Assembly: GCA_045604285.1 (NCBI GenBank)
Contig: JAZUNS010000189.1
Coordinates: 1-32,959, forward strand
DNA: 32,959 bases
Reading direction: 5' to 3'
Source: SIG636 sp045604285
GTDB taxonomy: Bacteria; Bacillota; Clostridia; Oscillospirales; CAG-382
The first letter of the stretch is position 1; each line of letters opens with the position of its first letter. The translations under genes were made by a program, and so were the position numbers. Shown here piece by piece: positions 1-7,031 of the stretch. The notes under the pieces are model-generated. The model saw only the letters and a program-made list of their open reading frames with translations, did no database searches and was not told the origin of the DNA.

Positions 1-30
1 TTTCTGCAATTTATCGTAATTTTTCGTTCA

Positions 31-164
31 AAACGAACCTCGGCTCACAGTACTTTTGTACAGTTTTCGCCTCGGTTCGTTTCGTCTGCACTCTTTCTCA
101 GCACTCTGCCAAGCTGATGACAGGGTTTGTCATCAGCTTGAGGTCTCGTTTAACGAGACCTTTT
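31..164. other. Structured intergenic region with three inverted repeats
   Basis: The stretch downstream of the aminopeptidase holds three inverted repeats. AAACGAACC (31-39) pairs with GGTTCGTTT (74-82), with GTAC-TTTT-GTAC (50-61) in the middle. AAGCTGATGACA (111-122) pairs with TGTCATCAGCTT (128-139) around a 5-base loop. AGGTCTCG (141-148) pairs with CGAGACCT (154-161) and is followed on the plus strand by four T. The last one looks like a weak plus-strand terminator for a transcript entering from outside the window; it is less convincing as the minus-strand terminator of the aminopeptidase because no T run follows on that strand. No gene is visible in 1-170. Confidence 0.45.
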
Positions 165-170
165 ATGAAA

Positions 171-1541
171 TCAAAGCGTGAAAAATGCTTTTGCCGCCTT
201 GTACATTGCAAAAATATCAGCCTTAGAAGCAAGCTCGTAAGGAGAATGCATGGAAAGTATCGGCACGCCTACGTCTATTACGTCAACGTTAAGCAAAGCT
301 ATTTCGGTTGCAACGGTACCTGCGCCGCCTTGGTCAACCTTTCCGTATTCGCCCGTTTGCCATGCAACGCCTTCCCTATCCAAAACGCCAACTATTTTTG
401 AAACCAGCTCGGCAGAGGCGTCGGAAGAACCTGACTTGCCCCTTGCGCCCGTATACTTTGTAACCACAACGCCTTTGTTTACGTAGGCAGAGTTCTTTGC
501 ATCATAGGCTTCACCGAAGCATGCGTCGTAAGCACCGCCAACGTCAGCAGAAAGGCAGGTGCTGTTTTCACAGAACTCACCGAAGTTGGTGTCGGTGGCT
601 GCACAGATGTCCATCAAAAAGTTTTTGTACGCTGCAGAGGTCATACCCGTTACACCGTAGCTGCCGATCTCTTCCTTATCTGCAAAAATGCATATACAGG
701 TACGTGCGGGAGCGTTTGCTTCAAACAAAGCCACCATGGAAGGATAGGCGCAAATGCGGTCATCGTGGCCGTAAGCAGCTATCATGCCACGGTCAAAGCC
801 TATATCTCTTGCCTTTTCGGCAGGAACGCAGCACAGCTCTGCGGTAATAAGATCACGCTCGGTAATACCGTATTTTTCATTAAGAGCGGAAAGTACCGCA
901 AGCTTTAAAGCGTCGCTGTCACAATCACAGGGAACAGAACCTACGATTATGTTAAGTCCTTCGCCGGTTATGGCAGAGCCCAAAGGCTTTTCTATCTGGT
1001 CCTTTGCTATATGCGGCATAAGATCGCTTATATAAAAAGCGCCCTCGTTAGGATCCTCACCAATAGAAACATCTATCTTAGTGCCGTCAGCCTTTATAAC
1101 GGTGCCGTGAAGCGCTAAAGGCATAGCAGTCCACTGATATTTTTTTATGCCGCCGTAATAGTGAGTTTTGAAGTAAGCAAGTCCGCTATCCTCGTACAAG
1201 GGGCGCTGCTTAATATCCAATCTGGGGCTGTCAACGTGTGCAACTACGATATTTGCCCCCTTTGCCATGGGCTCGCTGCCTATAACGGCGAGGATGATGC
1301 TTTTATCACGGTTTACATAATATACCTTATCACTCGCATTAAGCTTTGCTTTACGGTCATAAGGGACAAAGCCCTTTTCTTCTGCTGCTTTCTTGGCGTA
1401 AGCCGTTGCTTCTCTTTCGGTTTTGGAAAGATTCATAAACTGCTTATAGCCCAGGCAAAAGCTTTCTATTTCATCCCTATTTGCCGTATCATAGGATGAC
1501 TTTGCTTTATAAAGCAACTTGCTTTTCAATTCTTCGTTCAT
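171..1541 (-). CDS. M18 family zinc aminopeptidase
   Basis: A cytosolic metallo-aminopeptidase of family M18 that removes N-terminal residues from peptides, using two metal ions in a dodecameric particle (family knowledge). The metal-binding pattern is visible: AHVDSPRLD (His102, Asp104), GHDDR (near Asp260), ADKEEIGS (Glu290, Glu291) and MHSPYE (His432) near the C-terminus. The 456-residue length fits the family. GGAGAG lies upstream of the ATG, within the end of the preceding gene, 5 bases away, so the gene is probably cotranscribed with the transglycosylase, coaE and tsaC. It is the last gene of that group. Confidence 0.95.
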   Translation of the reverse strand: MNEELKSKLLYKAKSSYDTANRDEIESFCLGYKQFMNLSKTEREATAYAKKAAEEKGFVPYDRKAKLNASDKVYYVNRDKSIILAVIGSEPMAKGANIVVAHVDSPRLDIKQRPLYEDSGLAYFKTHYYGGIKKYQWTAMPLALHGTVIKADGTKIDVSIGEDPNEGAFYISDLMPHIAKDQIEKPLGSAITGEGLNIIVGSVPCDCDSDALKLAVLSALNEKYGITERDLITAELCCVPAEKARDIGFDRGMIAAYGHDDRICAYPSMVALFEANAPARTCICIFADKEEIGSYGVTGMTSAAYKNFLMDICAATDTNFGEFCENSTCLSADVGGAYDACFGEAYDAKNSAYVNKGVVVTKYTGARGKSGSSDASAELVSKIVGVLDREGVAWQTGEYGKVDQGGAGTVATEIALLNVDVIDVGVPILSMHSPYELASKADIFAMYKAAKAFFTL

Positions 1542-1546
1542 AATTT

Positions 1547-2116
1547 TTACTCTCCTTCGGTGCTAAAATATAATTCTTTATACTTAATCCTGTAGTTGTT
1601 AATTTTATTTACGTAATTTCTTGTTTCTTCAATGGGTATATATTTAAGCGTTTTTCCGTCATCGGAATACTCAGAGTTTTCAAGCCACCCGGTCACCCTG
1701 CCTATCCCTGCATTATAGGCGGCACACGCCGTATCCCAATCGTTACCTAAATTGTTATACAGATACGCAAGATAATAGCATCCGTAAGAAATATTGGTTT
1801 TTGGATCTGTAAGCATATTCTCGTCGTATTCAACTTCCATCCTACCGGCAAGCTCCTCTGCGGTGGAAGGCAAAAGCTGCATAAGTCCCACTGCGCCCGC
1901 AGACGATCTGGCATTGGCATCATAGCCGCTTTCTGTCTTTATCAACGCCGCAAGCAGATCGTACGGAACACCGTAAAGGTCACAGCTTTCCTTTATGTGT
2001 TCCTCATACTGCAATGGATATATCTTCTTTTCAATTGCCGTGCAAGAGGTACAAAATAACATAACAGCAACCAACGCAATGCAGGCGCATAAGCACCTAA
2101 TCAGCTTATTTGACAC
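1547..2116 (-). CDS. Lytic transglycosylase, SLT/GEWL domain, membrane anchored
   Basis: A probable peptidoglycan lytic transglycosylase acting outside the membrane. The N-terminus is a hydrophobic signal or anchor (about residues 5-22) that ends in Cys-Thr-Ser-Cys, a weak lipobox, so it may be a lipoprotein or a simple anchored protein. The catalytic domain shows the family motifs in order: IKTESGYD with catalytic Glu62, GAVGLMQLLPST (about 75-86) and AAYNAG further on. At 189 residues it is a minimal single-domain enzyme. Its start overlaps the end of coaE by 11 bases, which suggests translational coupling. Confidence 0.9.
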   Translation of the reverse strand: MSNKLIRCLCACIALVAVMLFCTSCTAIEKKIYPLQYEEHIKESCDLYGVPYDLLAALIKTESGYDANARSSAGAVGLMQLLPSTAEELAGRMEVEYDENMLTDPKTNISYGCYYLAYLYNNLGNDWDTACAAYNAGIGRVTGWLENSEYSDDGKTLKYIPIEETRNYVNKINNYRIKYKELYFSTEGE

Positions 2117-2741
2117 GGTAACGCCCCCTCATTCTCTCAACGGCATTAAGCTTAAGCAGTAGGTAAAGCAAAGCCTTATGGGTACGCTCTCTAAGCACTT
2201 GTATAGAGCTATCGTTAACAATCAGCAAATCAACACGCTTTTTTAACTCTGCAACGGGGATTTGTGCAGCCAAGCGTTTTTTAATCTCCTCTTTTGTTTT
2301 GCCGTCACGCTCTGTAAGGCGCTTAAGCTGTTGACAATAGGGGGCAACCACCGCCAAAATCCCGTGGCAACGCTTATCAAGCCCTGCTTCGAACAAAAGC
2401 GGAGCGTCCAGCAAGGCAAACTTTTTTCCGGCTTTTTCAAATTGCAACAATCTGTTTTCTATTTCAATGGTAATATATTTATGAGCTATGCGGTTAAGGT
2501 CAGCTATTCCGTTTTCTTCACCGTAAGCACGCTTTGCAAGGATCGGACGTATTATTTCACCGTTACGGCAAATATCGTTTCCGAAACGACGGCACAGCTC
2601 GTCAATGCATTCTGCATTTCGGCAATAAACGTATCTGCAAACCTCGTCGGCATCTATAAGAGCCGCCCCACGTTGGCTGATAAACCCGGCGACGGTACTT
2701 TTGCCGCTGCCGCTTCTTCCGCACAAGCCTATTATATACAT
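2106..2741 (-). CDS. coaE: Dephospho-CoA kinase
   Basis: Catalyses the last step of coenzyme A synthesis, phosphorylation of the 3'-hydroxyl of dephospho-CoA by ATP. The P-loop GRSGSGKST is at residues 8-16, followed by LIDADEVCR, the acidic substrate-binding motif, and a LLDAPLLFEAG segment typical of CoaE. At 211 residues it is of normal size. It lies 21 bases after tsaC and overlaps the transglycosylase gene, so it is the second gene of the tsaC-coaE-transglycosylase-aminopeptidase group. Confidence 0.95.
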   Translation of the reverse strand: MYIIGLCGRSGSGKSTVAGFISQRGAALIDADEVCRYVYCRNAECIDELCRRFGNDICRNGEIIRPILAKRAYGEENGIADLNRIAHKYITIEIENRLLQFEKAGKKFALLDAPLLFEAGLDKRCHGILAVVAPYCQQLKRLTERDGKTKEEIKKRLAAQIPVAELKKRVDLLIVNDSSIQVLRERTHKALLYLLLKLNAVERMRGRYRVK

Positions 2742-2762
2742 ACCGTCACCTCCTTAATTATA

Positions 2763-3392
2763 TTAGCCTATATACGGCTTTAAAACCTCATATTCCAAAG
2801 CGCCATGCCTTATTATCTTAGGCTTATCAACAAGGGACAAAATGGTAGACTCTATACCCACCGAGGTGCTGCCGCAATTGATTATTGCATCAACACGGCC
2901 GTAAAGTGCATCAATTACCGCTGCCCCGTCGGTTAATGCACCCATGCCGGAAATATTGGCAGAAGGCAACGCAATCGGTACCCCGCACAGCTCGGCAAGC
3001 TTTTGAGCAACACGGTTGGAAGGCACGCGCACGCCCACGCTGTCAAGCCCTGCCGTTACAATATCGGGCACACAGCTTTGCTTAGGCAAAACAAGGGTCA
3101 GCGGCCCCGGCATAAAAGCTGCAAAGAGTTCTCTTGCCAAGGGGGTAAAACGTGCAATTTCCTCTGCTGCAGCCAAAGTAGATACGCATAAGCTTATAGG
3201 CTTTACGGGCGGCCTATCCTTAGCTTTATACAATCTATCAACAGCAGAAACGTCAAGGGCATTACATCCCAAGCCGTAAACCGTTTCGGTGGGGAACGCA
3301 ACCAGCCCGCCGTTTTTTATAATATCGGCGCAGATAGCTATTGAGTTGTAATCTGCAGCACTATTGGCAAAATTGAAAATTTGTGTATTCAT
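2763..3392 (-). CDS. tsaC: L-threonylcarbamoyladenylate synthase (TsaC/YwlC type)
   Basis: Makes threonylcarbamoyl-AMP from threonine, bicarbonate and ATP, the first step of the t6A modification at position 37 of ANN-decoding tRNAs. Key segments are GGLVAFPTETVYGLG near the N-terminus, KAKDRPPVKPISL (substrate and nucleotide binding) and ALPSANISG. I place the start at the ATG at 3392, because AAGGTG ends 6 bases upstream; the alternative GTG at 3401 lies inside that ribosome-binding site. The 209-residue product has the short YwlC/TsaC form. It is the first gene of a four-gene minus-strand set. Confidence 0.93.
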   Translation of the reverse strand: MNTQIFNFANSAADYNSIAICADIIKNGGLVAFPTETVYGLGCNALDVSAVDRLYKAKDRPPVKPISLCVSTLAAAEEIARFTPLARELFAAFMPGPLTLVLPKQSCVPDIVTAGLDSVGVRVPSNRVAQKLAELCGVPIALPSANISGMGALTDGAAVIDALYGRVDAIINCGSTSVGIESTILSLVDKPKIIRHGALEYEVLKPYIG

Positions 3393-3410
3393 ACATATCA
3401 CCTTGCGTAT

Positions 3411-3439
3411 ATTTTAAACCTTAAAACCGTTTCTGTCAA
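3411..3439 (-). promoter_or_regulatory. Sigma-A promoter for tsaC-coaE group
   Basis: On the minus strand TTGACA (3439-3434), a 17-base spacer and TAAAAT (3416-3411) stand 19 bases before the tsaC start codon. It is back to back with the plus-strand promoter of the solute-binding protein gene. Confidence 0.75.
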
Positions 3440-3496
3440 GGATATTTAACCCCTTGCTTTTAAGCCCCGCCATTACTGTAAAATGCAAAAAAAGTA

Positions 3497-3525
3497 TTGA
3501 CTTACCTCAGTCTGTATGGTATAAT
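3497..3525 (+). promoter_or_regulatory. Strong extended -10 sigma-A promoter for solute-binding lipoprotein
   Basis: TTGACT (3497-3502), a 17-base spacer and TATAAT (3520-3525) preceded by TGG, which is an extended -10. It lies 34 bases before the lipoprotein start. Confidence 0.85.
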
Positions 3526-3559
3526 TATCACAATAAAATCTCTAAAAAGGAGTAAGAGT

Positions 3560-5101
3560 ATGAAAAAGATTCTTTGCGCACTGTTGGCTCTTGTTATCGT
3601 TTCTGCATGCTTCGTAGCTTGTAACAACGATACTACCACAGATGAAAGCTCGGGTTCTAACATCAACGGTACCGTTGGCGACAACAGCGGCACTACCGGT
3701 GATGACACAGTTTATCACGAGCAGCTTCCTGCAGCTGAAGATATGGACGGTCGTGAATTCAACATCCTTCAGCGTTGGTTTGGTCACAACAAACCCACCA
3801 TTGACTTCCAGGGCGAAGTTATTTGGCAGGATAGTGAAGACGGCACCATGACAAACATCAACAAGGCTAAGAAAGAAGTTCTTGATGCTGTTCAGAAGGC
3901 TTACAACTGCACCATTATCGGTGAAATGAGCACCGATACCGCCGGCGAAATCCGTACCGCCCTTAACGAGGACATCCTCGGTGGCGCTGCTGAATGGGAT
4001 TTCTGCTTCGAAACTTATTACTACTATCATTCTTTCGTTGCTGACGGTCTTCTTGCAGACCTCAACGACCTCGGCATTGATTTCTCCAAGGCTTGGTGGG
4101 ACCAGAACGCAGTAGAAGACCTTTCCATCTGCGGCGAACTCTACTATGCACTCGGCGATATCAATACTTACGATAACGACGGTACTTTCGTACTTCTCTT
4201 CAACAAGGACCTTTACGAAGAAAACGGCAAGGATCCCCAGGATCTTTACGATATGGCTTTGAACGGCACTTGGACTTGGGAAGCTTTTGAAAAGGAAGTT
4301 GTTGGCTTTGGTTATGACGTAAATGCTGACGGTGTAAGAGATGAATTTGACGTTTACGGTTTGCTTACCGAAACTTCCAACCTCTACAACCACTTCCTCT
4401 CTTCCGGTAACAAGATAGTTATAAAGAACGCAGCTGACGAACCCGTATTTGACCTCGCTACCGGCGCAGGCTACGCTGCAATCACCGACGCTGTTGAACT
4501 TTACACCAACACCAACGACGTTCTCGTAGGTAACCTTGAGCAGTACGCTACCAAGTACGAAGGCGAAGACGTTTATGAAAAGACCGTTACCAACGCTTTC
4601 AAAGAAGGCAGAGGTTTGTTCTACATGACTTCTCTTATTCACCTTCCCTACTTTAGGAACATGGAAGATGACTTCGGTTTCCTTCCCATTCCTAAGTACA
4701 ACGCATCTGATGACAGATATTACCACAACATGGGCGCACACACCTCCAGCGTTGTTTTCGTTCCCAAGGGTGAAAACTCTGAAGGCGAAGCCGGCAGACA
4801 GATGGGCATTATCATCGATGCTCTTGCTGCATACAGCAAGGACTATTTGACCCCTGAATATTACGAAAAGCAGCTTAAGAGATCCGATTCACAGGATCCC
4901 GACAGTGCTGAAGTTCTCGATATCGTATTCGGTTCCCGTGTATATGACCTTGGTCAGGTATTCGGTGATAAGTGGGCAACCATGAACCTTATTGAAGTTC
5001 TCGACACCAACATCGCATCTCGCGTTGAAGGTCAGAAGGACCTTATCGAAATGAACATTGCTAACACTGTTGATGCTGTTAAGCAGCACGCAGCTGAATA
5101 A
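3560..5101 (+). CDS. Extracellular solute-binding lipoprotein, family 1 (sugar ABC type)
   Basis: A substrate-binding lipoprotein of an ABC importer, on the outer face of the membrane. The N-terminus is a lipoprotein signal (MKKILCALLALVIV) ending in the lipobox FVAC, then a low-complexity Thr/Ser/Asp/Gly linker, then a periplasmic-binding fold with the WTWEAFEKE segment typical of family 1 sugar binders and the domain-closing stretch YFRNMEDDFGFLPIPKY. I start it at the ATG at 3560, eight bases after AAAAAGGAG; the reading frame stays open upstream to 3497 but that part overlaps the promoter. The product has 513 residues. No permease or ATPase lies next to it, so the ligand and partner transporter are unknown. 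Its promoter, terminator and consistent codon choice suggest strong expression. Confidence 0.88.
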   Translation: MKKILCALLALVIVSACFVACNNDTTTDESSGSNINGTVGDNSGTTGDDTVYHEQLPAAEDMDGREFNILQRWFGHNKPTIDFQGEVIWQDSEDGTMTNINKAKKEVLDAVQKAYNCTIIGEMSTDTAGEIRTALNEDILGGAAEWDFCFETYYYYHSFVADGLLADLNDLGIDFSKAWWDQNAVEDLSICGELYYALGDINTYDNDGTFVLLFNKDLYEENGKDPQDLYDMALNGTWTWEAFEKEVVGFGYDVNADGVRDEFDVYGLLTETSNLYNHFLSSGNKIVIKNAADEPVFDLATGAGYAAITDAVELYTNTNDVLVGNLEQYATKYEGEDVYEKTVTNAFKEGRGLFYMTSLIHLPYFRNMEDDFGFLPIPKYNASDDRYYHNMGAHTSSVVFVPKGENSEGEAGRQMGIIIDALAAYSKDYLTPEYYEKQLKRSDSQDPDSAEVLDIVFGSRVYDLGQVFGDKWATMNLIEVLDTNIASRVEGQKDLIEMNIANTVDAVKQHAAE

Positions 5102-5117
5102 GTTATAAGTTCACAAA

Positions 5118-5153
5118 ACTGCCTTGTACCCGTAGGTACAAGGCAGTTTTTTT
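5118..5153 (+). terminator. Intrinsic terminator of solute-binding protein gene
   Basis: A 13-bp perfect stem ACTGCCTTGTACC (5118-5130) with GGTACAAGGCAGT (5135-5147), loop CGTA, followed by a run of T to 5153. It lies 16 bases after the stop codon. Confidence 0.95.
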
Positions 5154-5229
5154 ATAAAAAAGCAATATTATTGTGTAAAATATAATAAATTGCCATATTA
5201 CAGTTAACATTTTTCTGTATAAATGTATG

Positions 5230-5259
5230 TTGACTGTTAACAATATTATAAGTTATAAT
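5230..5259 (+). promoter_or_regulatory. Sigma-A promoter for the 77-residue protein gene
   Basis: TTGACT (5230-5235), an 18-base spacer and TATAAT (5254-5259), in AT-rich DNA 33 bases before the start codon. It shows that the small gene is its own transcription unit. Confidence 0.8.
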
Positions 5260-5292
5260 ACTTACGTAATCACAGAAAAAGGAGTTTATTAA

Positions 5293-5526
5293 ATGAAAAA
5301 GACCATTTGCAGATGCGAATATGATACCGAGAACGCTACCCTTATTAAAAAGGTTTGCGTTGGTTGCTTCGGCGATGCTGAAGGCTATGAAGAAAGCCTA
5401 TATCAGACCCCTACCGGTTCTTACTTCATTTACGTTAACGGCGGTGCAGAAAGCATTTATCCCGCTGAAGACATAAAGAGAATTGCAAAGAACAAGGTTG
5501 AAGCTTGGTTAGCAGAACACGAATAA
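5293..5526 (+). CDS. Small conserved-type protein of unknown function (77 aa)
   Basis: I do not recognise a function. GGAG sits 8 bases before the ATG, and the gene has its own promoter and terminator, which makes it a real gene. The protein has two cysteine motifs near the N-terminus (CRC and CVGC), then a segment of the form YEESLYQTPTGSYFIYVNGG, and an acidic-basic helical tail (EDIKRIAKNKVEAWLAEHE). The pattern of a YEETLY-like stretch followed by a YFLYGEGG-like turn occurs, as I recall, in small hypothetical proteins of many Clostridia. It has no signal peptide and is probably cytosolic. Confidence 0.8.
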   Translation: MKKTICRCEYDTENATLIKKVCVGCFGDAEGYEESLYQTPTGSYFIYVNGGAESIYPAEDIKRIAKNKVEAWLAEHE

Positions 5527-5530
5527 TGCA

Positions 5531-5563
5531 AAAAACAGTTCTTCTTTTGAAGAACTGTTTTTT
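5531..5563. terminator. Bidirectional intrinsic terminator
   Basis: AAAAACAGTTCTTC (5531-5544) pairs with GAAGAACTGTTTTT (5549-5562) around TTTT. The T-rich side serves the plus-strand 77-residue gene, and the A run on the left serves the convergent minus-strand lipoprotein gene that ends at 5583. Confidence 0.9.
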
Positions 5564-5582
5564 TACTTTTACAATTATATAT

Positions 5583-5972
5583 CTACTGCTTATACCAAAC
5601 CATAGAAACAGAATCGTTGCTTAAGGAAAGCTCGCCGCCCTCTATGGAATACTTGTACTCCCTTATAACGGGTTCATCCAATGAATCGGGATAATCGTAC
5701 AGAGTAAGGTTCGTTTCATCATAGGTGTATTCAAAGTAATACACTATATCCGTAATGCTTACAAGCCCCGTACCGTCACCGTGGAAGGTGTATAGGGTAT
5801 GCATTACGTTATCACCGTAAACGTCGGTCCACACACCGGTAAAAGGATCGTTAGGGTCTACCACTATAACAGACTTTTCGCCATCGCTGTTGCCGTTGCT
5901 GTCACCGTTGTTACAAGCAGAAGCACCCAAAAGCAAAAAAATCGCCAGCAGAATCAAAAAAACTCTTTTCAT
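5583..5972 (-). CDS. Small lipoprotein of unknown function (129 aa)
   Basis: A secreted lipoprotein. Signal peptide MKRVFLILLAIFLLLG is followed by the lipobox ASAC and a short Asn/Gly/Ser/Asp linker. The mature part (about residues 40-129) begins with DPFTGVWTD and alternates short beta strands ending in SMVWYKQ, which resembles the small lipocalin-like beta-barrel modules (of the DUF5640 sort) often found in Clostridial lipoproteins. That resemblance is from memory. GAGG stands upstream of the ATG, and the gene has its own promoter. Function unknown. Confidence 0.8.
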   Translation of the reverse strand: MKRVFLILLAIFLLLGASACNNGDSNGNSDGEKSVIVVDPNDPFTGVWTDVYGDNVMHTLYTFHGDGTGLVSITDIVYYFEYTYDETNLTLYDYPDSLDEPVIREYKYSIEGGELSLSNDSVSMVWYKQ

Positions 5973-6004
5973 AATTAACCTCGCATATTTGATGTTCTAC
6001 GTAA

Positions 6005-6033
6005 ATAATATTACATTTGAGCGTCTTTGTCAA
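6005..6033 (-). promoter_or_regulatory. Sigma-A promoter for small lipoprotein gene
   Basis: Minus strand: TTGACA (6033-6028), 17-base spacer, TATTAT (6010-6005), 32 bases before the lipoprotein start codon. Confidence 0.75.
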
Positions 6034-6070
6034 TAATTTTAGCACGATTAAAGCAAACTGTTTGATTTAG

Positions 6071-6109
6071 AAAAAACATGGGGGCTGTTGCTATTGCTGC
6101 AACAGCCCC
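6071..6109 (-). terminator. Intrinsic terminator of rpmB
   Basis: An 11-bp perfect stem GGGGCTGTTGC (6081-6091) with GCAACAGCCCC (6099-6109). On the minus strand it is followed after CAT by six T (6076-6071). It lies 23 bases beyond the rpmB stop. Confidence 0.9.
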
Positions 6110-6132
6110 TTGTTTAATTGCTTGATTATAAA

Positions 6133-6321
6133 TTAGACAGTTCTCTGAACCTTGCCGGAACGCAGGCAACGAGAGCAGATATGAACAGACTTGGTAGCAC
6201 CGTTAACAACGGCCTTAACCTTTCTGATATTAGGCTTCCAGGTTCTGCTGCTCTTTCTATTAGAGTGAGAAACATTGTGGCCGAAGCCAACTGTCTTATC
6301 GCAATATTCGCATTTTGCCAT
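6133..6321 (-). CDS. rpmB: 50S ribosomal protein L28 (bL28), Cys4 zinc form
   Basis: Ribosomal protein bL28 of the large subunit. The 62-residue protein begins MAKCEYCDK and contains two CxxC pairs, Cys4/Cys7 and the HICSRC pair near residue 50, which is the zinc-binding form of this protein. The start at 6321 follows GGGGGTG by 5 bases; an upstream in-frame ATG at 6339 would add six residues but lacks a site. It has its own promoter and terminator, as is usual for a single ribosomal protein gene. Confidence 0.96.
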   Translation of the reverse strand: MAKCEYCDKTVGFGHNVSHSNRKSSRTWKPNIRKVKAVVNGATKSVHICSRCLRSGKVQRTV

Positions 6322-6354
6322 TGTGACACCCCCGTTCAATCATCGTACCCGAAA

Positions 6355-6383
6355 AGTATAAAACATTTTTCCCCATTTGTCAA
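6355..6383 (-). promoter_or_regulatory. Sigma-A promoter for rpmB
   Basis: Minus strand: TTGACA (6383-6378), 17-base spacer, TATACT (6360-6355), 33 bases before the rpmB start. Confidence 0.85.
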
Positions 6384-6446
6384 TAGTTTTTTGAAGAAAA
6401 GTTTCATTAATTTTTAGGTTTTTGTTATTATTGTTGTTTTTTGTAA

Positions 6447-7031
6447 TTAAAGTGCGCTGTTATATCCAAGTTCAAAGGCTTTTATGTTAATATCCAAGAA
6501 CTTAGGAGGAACGCAGCTTCTTATGCAAGCCTCTACCTCTTCTTTGGTAAACTCGCAAAAGCGGGCGAAAGCGCCAATAAGAACTATGTTAACAGCTTTT
6601 TCGCTGCCTGCCTGAGCTGCAAGACTAAGCGCATCAAGAGCTATTACCTTAACGCCCTTTGCCTTTATATCGTCTATAATACCTTCGGGGTATTCGGCAG
6701 CACCGGTTATAACGGGCATAGGCAACATCTTTTGTGTGTTGGCTACCAGCACCCCTTCAGGCTTGAGATATTCTATCCAACGAGCAGCTTCAAGCTGTTC
6801 AAAGCAAAGGAGAAAATCAGCCTCGCCCCTGCAAATAACCGGGGACGCAACCTTATCCTCTGAATATCTTACGTAGGTAACAACGCTGCCGCCGCGCTGG
6901 GACATACCGTGCACCTCGGAAACCTTTACGTCAAAGCCCTTATTTATTGCAAGTGCGCCTAAAACACGGCTTGCGAGCAAGGAGCCTTGACCACCTACAC
7001 CTGCTATCATAATATTAGTGGTTTTACTCAT
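6447..7031 (-). CDS. iorB: Indolepyruvate ferredoxin oxidoreductase, beta subunit
   Basis: The small (gamma-domain type) subunit of an oxygen-sensitive 2-oxoacid:ferredoxin oxidoreductase that oxidises aryl pyruvates such as indolepyruvate to the aryl-acetyl-CoA, reducing ferredoxin. Visible motifs are MIAGVGGQGSLLASRVLG near the N-terminus and EVHGMSQRGGSVVTYVRY, both typical of the pyruvate/ketoisovalerate oxidoreductase gamma domain. It has 194 residues, normal for IorB. Its ATG overlaps the stop of iorA in ATGA, so the two subunits are translationally coupled. It implies fermentation of aromatic amino acids. Confidence 0.95.
   Translation of the reverse strand: MSKTTNIMIAGVGGQGSLLASRVLGALAINKGFDVKVSEVHGMSQRGGSVVTYVRYSEDKVASPVICRGEADFLLCFEQLEAARWIEYLKPEGVLVANTQKMLPMPVITGAAEYPEGIIDDIKAKGVKVIALDALSLAAQAGSEKAVNIVLIGAFARFCEFTKEEVEACIRSCVPPKFLDINIKAFELGYNSAL

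Noticed and set aside
3542..4741. Long open frame (399 codons) on the minus strand opposite the solute-binding protein
   Set aside because: It is a shadow of a strongly biased gene: no ribosome site, no family features, and the plus-strand gene has signal peptide, promoter and terminator.
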